Positions 55,398 to 64,000 of a stretch of DNA of 64,000 bases are shown in pieces. Positions within the stretch are counted from its first letter, which is position 1. Each line of letters begins with the position of its first letter. Made by a program: the position numbers and the translations under genes. Origin of the DNA: Lonicera japonica (taxonomy: Eukaryota > Streptophyta > Magnoliopsida > Dipsacales > Caprifoliaceae); the NCBI GenBank assembly GCA_021464415.1, contig CM038466.1, positions 53,694,550 through 53,758,549 on the forward strand, in the 5' to 3' direction. The notes beneath the pieces were generated by a model that had not been told where the DNA came from, did no database searches, and saw only the letters and a list, made by a program, of their open reading frames with translations.

Positions 55398-55988
55398 AAG
55401 GTCTTACTACACATTGATTTTTACCAAAACTCCAATGAATAATATTTTTTTGAATGAAGGGCCTATTTTTAATTGGTAATTAGTGTAAGAGGCCTATTTT
55501 GTTTTATATTTTAAATGAAGGTATTTGAATAAATTTAAATATCATTTAATTAATAAAAATATGTTATATATTACCTAAATTATCCCCTCTTTATGAAATT
55601 TGCACAAAAAATATGGATATTGCAGTGAAATATGGACTGCAATATCAACTTTGCACTAGAAATATGGACTGCAAAGTTCACATTGCAGTAAAATATGGAC
55701 TGCAATATGAACTTTGCACCAAAAATATGAACTGCAAAGTTCATATTGCAGTAAAATATGGACTGCAAAGTTCATATTGCAGTGAAATATAGACTGTAAA
55801 GTTCATATTGCAGTCTATATTTTAATTCATATTGGTATTTTTTAGTTTATTTTAAGGGTTGGGATGTGATTTTAAAATGGAAAAAAAAGACACATGTCAT
55901 ATTATCAATAAAATAAAAAATAGGCCCTTTATTTAAAAAAAAATTATTCATTGGCTTTAGTGTGAAAATCTTTCTCTAATAAGACCTT
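55398..55988. mobile_element. Inverted-repeat (MITE-like) element with ~80-bp TIRs
   Basis: Left AAGGTCTTACTAC...CCAATGAATAATATTTTTTT and GAATGAAGGGCCTATTTTTA match the reverse of the right end (AAGGTCTTATTAG...CCAATGAATAATTTTT, AAATAAAGGGCCTATTTTTTA) over about 80 bp. No clear target duplication, so the superfamily is undecided; long TIRs hint at Mutator-like or foldback type. The interior is dominated by a palindromic array. Confidence 0.7.
55612..55815. repeat. Array of direct and inverted TGCAAAGTTCATATTGCAG units
   Basis: Units CTGCAAAGTTCATATTGCAG occur next to the reverse complement form CTGCAATATGAACTTTGCA, separated by AAATATGGA spacers, about 31 bp apart, with at least six half-units. 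The array can fold on itself in many registers. Confidence 0.85.
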
Positions 55989-56122
55989 TTTTTAAATTGT
56001 CCCTTGTTTCTATTGATCAAAGATTTTTCTTGGTAAGAGTTATATTTTTGTAAACTATGTAAGCCGATGTGCACTACTGTCACTTACACTTAGTTAAGAT
56101 TTTTCCTTTAGTTTGTTATAAA

Positions 56123-56741
56123 CAGAGCCGGTCTTGGCCAATTTTAGGCCTTGTGCAAAATTTTAAAATGATGCCCCTTTTATAAATAAATATATTAATT
56201 TTTTATAGTAAAAAAAACCAATTAATTTTTATATTCTACCAAAAACACATTACAATAAAATATTGAAAGTGTTTACAAATTTTATTTCAAAATGTACGAG
56301 ATTACATGTCTTTAAACCCAATACAACGATAATTCAAGCACCTATACGCTACAACTTCAACCTTCATGTGCATTTTCATCTTCTAAAAAGTTTTTAGATG
56401 CTCCAAAATGACGTTAAGAGGGCAGTAGGCAATTGCAAAAGGAAGAGCTGAAGATTGAAGAATAATTAAAGAATAGGCATATATAGCTCTGTTTTTTTTA
56501 ATTTTGATCAATGAAAAATAGGCGAAGACGAAGATACCGACTTTGAAAATTTGCAACATTTTATCAGAGAGTTACCTTATTAAATAAAGATATTTGGAAA
56601 GATATTTTATTTATTTAATATTTTTTTAACATATACTTATTATATTATATATATATATACATATACAAAAAATTTAGTATCCTTTCTTATTTTTGGGTCC
56701 AGGGTGATCGTCTTGCTTGCCCTGCCCCAAAGCCGGCCTTG
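56123..56741. mobile_element. Non-autonomous hAT-type element
   Basis: A 619-bp element with ends CAGAGCCGGTCTTGG and, reversed, CAAGGCCGGCTTTGG. Flanking 8-bp duplication GTTATAAA (56115-56122) and GTTATATA (56742-56749) with one mismatch. No transposase. End wording and duplication length fit hAT. Confidence 0.8.
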
Positions 56742-56749
56742 GTTATATA

Positions 56750-59290
56750 TGGTAAGTAAGGTTACAACCCCATAACCGAGACCCAATCAGACATATTGTT
56801 TGTACTTATTTTTCGGTTGTTAAATACTTTCAAGTTGTAATACGTTTAATATAATTATGTTATTTTATATTAATGAAGATATATTCATTCATGCATGTGC
56901 TATTGTTGTTGCATACTCATTGTCGGCTGTAAATAAAAGCCAAGACCCACGTCTCAAGTTGCTTCCTTTATGCCATCAAAGGGTGGGCCACATAACGTCA
57001 CTCTATATATTATCTTATATATTAACACTTTTCACAAATTGGAAAAAGTGTTTAATTTTATTAATTAAACGGTTTTTCCAATAAGAGAAGTATATATTAA
57101 CCTAGTTAGTTATTCTAGACACGTCGTATTCTTGTTTTCTAATTTTGTCGTACAGAATTTTATTTTTATAAAATGTTTTGTATCAATTAAACTATAACTA
57201 ATATAATTTAAACATTTAATTAGTAATAATAGTATTATCCTTATCCGCTATAATACTTGCAAAGTCAAATTGTCTAAAGTATTTGTGACGTATCAAATAT
57301 TTGTGACGAAACATATCTCGATCTTGTGACATGAGATATTCTTTTAGTGATAAAAATTTGTATTTTGTCACTTAATGCATTCCTTTAATGCCGAAACTTA
57401 TAAATCATCACAAATGATTTGTCATATGTTCCCTAAGATTAATTTGTCCATATATTAAAATTGACCTGCAAAGTGCAATAAGTAAAGGTCTTGATCGTTT
57501 TTTATTATTGAAAATTTAACAACTGAACATAAACAATAAAATTTCAAAATTACTAGCTACGTACTACAGTTATATTTTACAAACAAACTACAACTCAATA
57601 ATGTTGGAGAGTTGCACTAGTTGCAAATTAAATTAAATGGCCAGCAAACTATATGTTTAATGTTTATTTTGTTTTTGCTCTGCAACTATATGTTTAATTA
57701 GGAATGAAATATTCTTCATACTTATGGTATCTCAATTATTCCATTAACAAAATAAAAATATATAAATATGTATATATTTAACATAAAATGAATAATGGTA
57801 CTTAAAACAAATTAATTTTTTTCATATCTCAGTATTAGAAAAAATGAACTTGTGTCTGTGATTGTCCTAATGGCTTGCAGTACGCAATACCATATGTTAT
57901 TGAACTTAAAACTTTCAAATTTGAGTTTCACCGGTGCATATAATTATCACAAAATTGTCACAAAATTTACGATTGAGTTTTCTCAATAACCTCTCCCATA
58001 AGGATTTCGTTGAACTGATTATATAATTATTGACATAGTTGAGAAGGCAATCACTCAGAATTGGGAGAAATTTCAAGCTGAAGTACTTTCAATAATATAC
58101 ACACTAAAATCCTCCTTGCATTTAATATAACAATTATATTATTTAGTAGAATTTAGTATGTCACTAAAATTATAAAAATACCTTTTTTTCTTTTAAATTA
58201 TAAATAAATTTTAAAGAATGATTCAAACCCACGAATTTAGATATCATTAATAAAAACATATTTTTACCATCAAATTAGTCACTATCCTTTGCTTTTGAAA
58301 TGTTATCGCACCGTATCACATGTGCTGCGTGGTTCTAATATAAATAATGCACTTCTATCAATGCTTGGCCTTATAAAATATTCACATACTAAAAAACTGA
58401 CCTGCAAAGGTGTAATTAATTATAAATAATTGTTAATACTAACGAGAAATCTTTATTAATTATTGGAAACTCTAACAACTGACCATAAACAAAACATAAT
58501 ATTGACTAGCTACCAGCCTACCACGTACAGTTATATTTTATAAACAAACTACCACTAAATAATAAGATTGGAGTATTGGACCACTACATGTAATTAAAAT
58601 TAGATTTAATGGCCAACTAGTGAAAATGGTGGAACTTGATAATTAAGTAGATTCCTTCTACACTTTTTTTTTTTTAACAAAGATTCCTTCTACACTTGAA
58701 CTAAGACTAGTTGTAATATCTCCCATATGTATATGGTTCTGCAAATGACTTTAACTCAATAATGTGTAAAATTTATGTATGCAATTTTTTTTTTAGTATT
58801 TCAATATTTAGTGGCGTAGTCATAATTTTAACTTAGAAGTTCACTAACATGACATATTGTTATATATATATATACATGTTAGTTTTTTGTAGTTGAAACA
58901 AAGTACTCTTAAAAATGGTCATGTGCACATGACTCCATTTTGGGTCAACATTAATGGCCAAATTAGACGAAAAAACCAAAGTAGAACTAGTTCAATATAT
59001 AATTTGCTGGATTAAACGGTGGTTCTTAAAGTTGAAGAGCTTAAGTAGAAATGGCCCAATAGTTTATGTGCAATTTGCATAGTTTCCTCTCTTTTAGAAT
59101 AATAATTAGTGCCCCAACCCTAAGGTTTTAATAAATTACAAGTCCAATCTCATACTTTCAAAGTCTACATATATAAGTGTGCCTATACGCGAAAAATAAT
59201 AATATATATACCTACCAAAAAAATAAAAAATTATTGTAAGCCCTAGTGGGGACTTACCATAGTGCCTACGCCCTTGCAAGTAGTGCCTAC
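56750..59290. repeat. Non-coding DNA with two further copies of the local repeat
   Basis: 57460-57660 and 58400-58640 align (GACCTGCAAAG, then AACAACTGA.CATAAACAA, CTAGCTAC, CAGTTATATTTTA.AAACAAACTA), giving a period of about 0.95 kb. Both also relate to 54640-54860. No gene is seen; short unmatched frames were ignored. Confidence 0.55.
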
Positions 59291-60860
59291 TGATAGGAAG
59301 CTATCTTCGTCGCTAAAAATAGCTTGACCAAAAACCCTTATGTACCTACAAAATATATTAGTAACGTAGATAGTAGTAGTAAGGGGTCAAATCCACGGGA
59401 GTTGTTTATGAATCAATAAAACCATAATTGAGAAAATAATAGATTTAGAATAAAAACCATTTTTTTCTTTTAGAAATGCTTACTTTTTTTAAGAACAATT
59501 TTAATACTAATAAAATGTAATAAAAGTGAAGAAAGTTGTTTTGGAGAAATAAAGTGTAGGAATTTCAAGAGTTAAGAATCCACCACCAAATTATCAATGG
59601 ATCTAGAATAATATATTACTGCACATATATACCCAAAATAAATTCTATACTAGTTTGATTAAATGGAATCACCTATGGTATGTAGAGTGAACCCAAAAGC
59701 TAATCAAATAGTATTTGACAATTTATTTGTTTATAAGAGATTTTTCCTTTCAAGATCTATATTTTCTTCTTTTAGAAAGAATAATAATACAAGGTTGTCA
59801 CTCACTTACATTAACATTAAAGAACTAGAAGATAAATTTGGAAAATAAAATAAACTTAAGAAAATCCTATGGTATGTAGCTCATCTCTTAAGTCAAGTAT
59901 AAAAACCAAAATGGGATCACCTATGGTATGTAGAGTGATCCAAAGATCTTATTTAAGAAAAATCACAAATGAGTATATTTATGCAATATTATAAAACTCT
60001 AAATCACAAATAAAAATGAGGCTTCATCTCTCCCCTTGAAAGGGAGATTAGCCTTCCATAAAGATAGAAGAACAAAATAAATAATAAAATAGCTTCTTAA
60101 ATATCTCCAAATATGTGAGTAAAATAATTTCTCTCAACACTCTACAATATTGTCTTCTTCAATAAAATGAAACAATAATACAAGAAGAAGAAAAATATGT
60201 AGCACTCAAATATTTTCTCTCTCTAGAACAAGCTCTCTTGCTCCAAGCTCTTCTCCTTTCTTCAAACTCTCGTGTGTGTTTTTTCTCTTGGCCAACAATG
60301 AATGAATATATGTGTGAAAATCAGAGAGGAACATAATCATGAAAAGTAGACAATGGGGTGAGGGGGGTGTAAGAGAATAATATGTGTTTTCTAGAGAGTG
60401 GGGTGTGTAAGAGAATAATGTGGACATTGTCTAGGTAGTGGAGTGTTGGGTTATGGGTTGAGAGATCAAAAAATATGAGAGTGGGCACACACACTTTTGG
60501 GATATTTTTCTCTCTTTTTTTCTTTTGCTGCCGGAATGTTGTAATGAAATTTCGGATATGAAGATGGCCGAATTTGGGAAAGTATTGAACTGGAAAGTTG
60601 TAACTCTCGAAATTCTCTTAATTTTAGGCTCAAGAAACGCATGATTCGGAGTTCCGAGCAAAATGTTATGCTTTAAAAACTATCCGAGCAACTTTAAGTG
60701 TCCTTCTCACATATTCAACAAAGTTAAGCATTTAATTATATCAATTGAGACAAGAACCTGCAAAACAACTAAATGTCAACATTAGATAACATAATGAAAT
60801 TTTTGACACTTAAATTTTGGCATTTGGGGAATTAAAAATAACAGTTTTGGGTGCTTATCA
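59291..60860 (-). repeat. 3' LTR of the second Athila-like element
   Basis: The inner end is firm: TGATAAGCACCC on the minus strand at 60860, directly after a purine tract. The outer end is less sure: TGATAG at 59291 mirrors the TATCA end; TGTAAG at 59236 is an alternative. The outer part contains GGGGTCAAATCCACGGGAGTTG, a block common near LTR ends. Two copies of TCACCTATGGTATGTAGAGTGA lie at 59670 and 59917. Confidence 0.75.
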
Positions 60861-62735
60861 CACTACCCCCAAACATCATTTTGCTAGTCCGCAAGCAAAA
60901 AGAGAGATAATAGATAAGGAGCCAAAACGAACCACTTTCCTTGGTGATTCTCGATTGCACTTAGCATGTGCAACAAGCCTTTTAAACCTCTAAGTCTCCC
61001 AAAGAGGACGAGTGAAGTCTCGTAAGGGTTTGTAGTGAAGACACCTATAAACTTCCAAAACGTATTTAAAAAAAAATTATTTTCAGCGATACTTTCTCTT
61101 ATTTTGCCTCAGGGAAATATTAAGTATCCAGCTGTAGAGAAGACAATAAATCATCCATATATAGAAGTTAATAGAAGCTTGTATGCTATACAATACCAAA
61201 ATGGCACAATCCTTCTTAAGATTCAATGTTTGCAACCGGCATTTAAATAATTTTGATGTGATTCCCTATATTGCCTTATAGAATTTACGCTTCGACTTCA
61301 AATCTCACTAGATATATTCTCTCAAAATTGAATCACTCCGAGATATGGCTAATTGTTTCTCTCTTTACATGTGAGTGATAAGAATAGATGCACACAAAGC
61401 AAATAACTCACATGCATAAATAAGAAAGACGGATATTAGAAAGAATTTGATCTCATGAAAAGAATGCCAACCACCATGTGAGAATGTTAAGTTGTTTAAA
61501 CATATTACCTTAACAAACACTACCGCACCAAAGATCAACTAGGTCTTTTATATGGGGTGGAATGAGGGAAAATGGAGTGTTGATGTGTGTATAAGAAGGT
61601 TGAAGACTTTCTAAAGAGTTTGGACTTTTCTAATATCACTTGTTTTCATGCTCTTTTGTTGATCGCATTTTTTTTTCTTCTTCTTCTTTTTTTTTTTGCG
61701 ATTTGAAACGATTGCACGGTGAAAGCAATAATTTCTTTTGTCAGAACAACCATACTTTTCTCAAACACAAGGATTGATCATGAAATAAATGGTAGGATTA
61801 TTTTGGCAATGATGGCCTAATGTCATCTCTAAGGTTTAATGCGGCAATTTTTGTTTTGACTAGGTAAAAGTTTCACAACTCAAAAAGGATTTCATTCTCA
61901 GTGGTCAGCCAAATATGAAAGAATAATGAGATCATGCAACGATATTAATGACGATATCCAAATGAAGTTAAGTCATCTTGTGACTTAGAGTTTGCGTATA
62001 ACTCTCTACAAGGTGAAAGGCTCAAAACTCACGGGTTTAAGTCTCCACAAGTATTCTTTTTAGCTCATTTAGAGAATCACATACTACAGATATAACCGTT
62101 GTGCAAAGACGTGTGAACTCTAAGAACTGATAGTGCTTATATGCCTATAAAGGTATCGTTAAAGCTTATAAGACTAACATTAGACATTATGATTCCTTGA
62201 CTTCTAAAAAGTGGACCATCGTCATTCAATCTCATCATGGATAAGATACTGAATCGCCAAAAACTTTTAAAAGAAAGAAAGAAAAATCTTTTTTTTTTTT
62301 AATAAATGAAAATGTGTTGCTTCTGAATCAGTTTTCGAAAAGGGAACTAATTTGGTAAAACCCCACCCCCAAACAAAGAGAACATCGTCCTCGATGCTAA
62401 AGATGAAATATATAAATGTAGGCATAAGGTTGAAAAAATTACCGTAATTACCTGATTCAAAAGTTGAACCGTAAAAAGTATCCATCAGAATCTGGATAAG
62501 CAAAAGACACAGAAATAATTGCACAAGTCTATCATATATAACTCATGGGTGGATTAGTAAAAACCAACCCCAAACAGGATAAGACTGGTACTTAGAAACA
62601 CACTCAATGGGTTGCCTCCCAGAAGCGCTAAGTTTAATGTCTTCAGCCAGTCAAAGCGGACACACCCTCAAAAATGATAGAGCTAGAATAAGAGTACAGA
62701 GAGGGCGGAAAGATAACAACCCCTTAATAAGATGT
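60861..62735 (-). other. Non-coding 3' region of the second element, with polypurine tract
   Basis: The minus strand ends GTTTGGGGGTAGTG (60874-60861) next to the LTR, a clear polypurine tract for plus-strand priming. The conserved GAGGACGATG/G-run motif lies at 62396-62361. Poly-T and (TTC)n-like runs lie at 61660-61700. No env-like frame is recognisable. Confidence 0.7.
62361..62396 (-). promoter_or_regulatory. Conserved GAGGACGATG plus G-run motif downstream of pol
   Basis: Counterpart of 324-360: GAGGACGATG, a 12-base pyrimidine-rich spacer, then GGGGGTGGGG, about 340 bp after the pol stop and 1.5 kb before the true polypurine tract, so it is not the 3' PPT itself. Confidence 0.45.
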
Positions 62736-63950
62736 TTACTCAGGGTATATGGGATTAACCAGGTCAATTTGCTCTACTAGAGATGAATCTAGCTCTAAGA
62801 ATAGTTTTAATCTTTGACCATTGACCTGAAAAGTAGTACCATCTTTCGGATTTTCAACAGTGATGGAACCATAAGGTGTGACAGATTGGACAGTGAAAGG
62901 TCCTTCCCATCTGCTTTTTAATTTACCAGGAAAGAGGTGCAGACGAGAATTATACAACAACACTTTCTGTCCAGGATGAAACTCTTTTCGCAATATGCTA
63001 TGATCATGAATCCATTTCATTTTGTCCTTGTATTTCTTAGACATATCATAAGCATCATTTCGTAATTCCTCAAGTTCATTGAGTTGTAACTTTCTTTGCT
63101 CACCAGCTTTATCAAGGTCAAAGTTAAGGGTCTTGATAGCCCAGTATGCATTGTGCTCAAGTTCGACTGGAAGGTGACAGGGCTTACCAAAGATTAAGCG
63201 ATAAGGGGACATGCCTATAGGAGTCTTGAAGGCGGTGCGGTATGCCCAAAGAGCATCTGCGAGTCGCAAAGACCAATCATTCCTACTTGGATTGACTGTC
63301 TTTTCAAGAATTTGCTTAATCTGACGATTTGAAACTTCTACCTGACCACTGGTTTGTGGATGGTACGCCAAAGCAAGTTTATGGGTTATGCCATACTTCT
63401 TAACGAGATTCTCAAATATAAGATTACAAAAATGTGTACCGTTATCACTGATGATGGCTCTTGGAGTACCAAACCGAGCAAAGACATATTCTTTCAAGAA
63501 TTTCACAACAACTCGATGATCATTTGTGTAACAGGGTATCGCTTCTATCCACTTGGAGACATAATCGACTGCCATAAGGATATATTTAAAACCATGAGAT
63601 TAGGCAAATGGCCCCATAAAGTCGATACCCCAAACATCGAAGATCTCCACGATCAAGATGGGAGTGAGAGGCATCATATGCCTTCGAGATAGTCGTCCTA
63701 ATTGTTGACAATTTGGACAGGCTTTACAAAATTCATGAGCGTTGCAAAAAAGGGTGGGCCAGTAGAACCCGCTTTGCAAAACTTTTGCAGCGGTTTTCTT
63801 TGAGCTAAAATGGCCACCACATGCATGGTTATGGCAAAATGAAATGATCTTATTTTGCTCAAACTCGGGGACGCATCTACGGATGATTTGATCAGGACAA
63901 TACTTGAAGAGAAAAGGATCATCCCATGAGTAGTATTTGACCATGGACAT
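62736..63950 (-). pseudogene. Integrase part of gypsy pol, with a stop
   Basis: Minus strand. From 63950: SMVKYYSWDDPFLFKYCPDQ, HHCC finger (HNHACGGHF, CKACPNC), first catalytic Asp in [10 protein letters not shown], then TAA at 63600-63602. The same frame reopens at once ([17 protein letters not shown]) with the second Asp in IISDNGTHF, Glu in [17 protein letters not shown], and [14 protein letters not shown] near the C-terminus, ending at 62736. The single stop lies between the first two catalytic Asp residues and abolishes the enzyme unless read through. Upstream pol is outside the window. Confidence 0.9.
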
Positions 63951-64000
63951 GAATTTGGACTTGTCTTGCTTTGTCCAATGAATGGGAATTTGGTTTGTGA

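Larger units (their letters stand above)
59291..64000 (-). mobile_element. Second Athila-like gypsy element, 5' part beyond window
   Basis: Minus-strand order from the right edge: integrase (63950-62736), a long non-coding 3' region, a purine tract, and a 3' LTR (60860 down to about 59291). gag, protease, RT and the 5' LTR lie past 64000. The integrase is close to that of the element at 1-8001, but the LTRs differ clearly, so it is a separate family of the same lineage. Confidence 0.85.

Noticed and set aside
59236..59290. Extending the right 3' LTR to TGTAAG at 59236
   Set aside because: Possible, but TGATAG at 59291 mirrors the known TATCA end better; left as an alternative because no target duplication can be checked.

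Overview
The window looks like a plant nuclear locus, most likely from a eudicot. The support is plant-only gene families (an F-box/FBA protein, a wall-associated receptor kinase, a probable B3-domain protein), Athila-type Ty3/gypsy and short-LTR Ty1/copia retrotransposons, and what looks like an endogenous florendovirus-type pararetrovirus. It is AT-rich, poor in genes, and built mostly by nested transposon insertion and local segmental duplication.

Layout. 1-8001: minus-strand Athila-like gypsy element (3' side cut by the window edge; pol, gag-protease, PBS, LTR), inserted into an older related LTR (8002-9348). 9349-19279: segment 'A' of a local duplication. It carries a hAT-type element, a Tourist-like element and a long-TIR element with an 8-bp target duplication, then an F-box pseudogene that lost its 5' end and was split by a solo LTR with perfect ATGTG duplications. 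19280-19705: small probable B3-domain gene (minus). 20930-31130: segment 'B', the paralogue of the second half of A. It is interrupted by a 5.0-kb PIF/Harbinger element (22002-27031, TAA duplication) whose two genes are broken, and it carries the intact F-box gene (29396-30655). 31502-35057: TRIM pieces and a truncated copia. 35058-37545: segment 'C', paralogous to the first half of A. 37560-39930: a gutted minus-strand copia between two degraded LTRs. 39960-42840: rearranged pararetroviral debris with a movement-protein-like frame on the opposite strand to the protease/RT/RNase H pieces.

43681-51053: a minus-strand WAK-like receptor kinase with the usual three-exon layout. It has an in-frame stop in the kinase activation region, and its second intron is swollen by a probable LTR carrying a nested solo LTR with TATCA duplications. 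51054-59290: AT-rich non-coding DNA with microsatellites, a repeat present three times, an inverted-repeat element with an internal palindromic array, and a hAT-type element. 59291-64000: the 3' half of a second minus-strand Athila-like element (LTR, purine tract, integrase with a stop).

The only genes with an unbroken reading frame and plausible host function are the F-box gene and the B3-like gene. The duplicated segments act as built-in empty-site controls: at least five insertions are present in one copy and cleanly absent from its paralogue, so they post-date the duplication. All calls come from reading the sequence; no database search was run.
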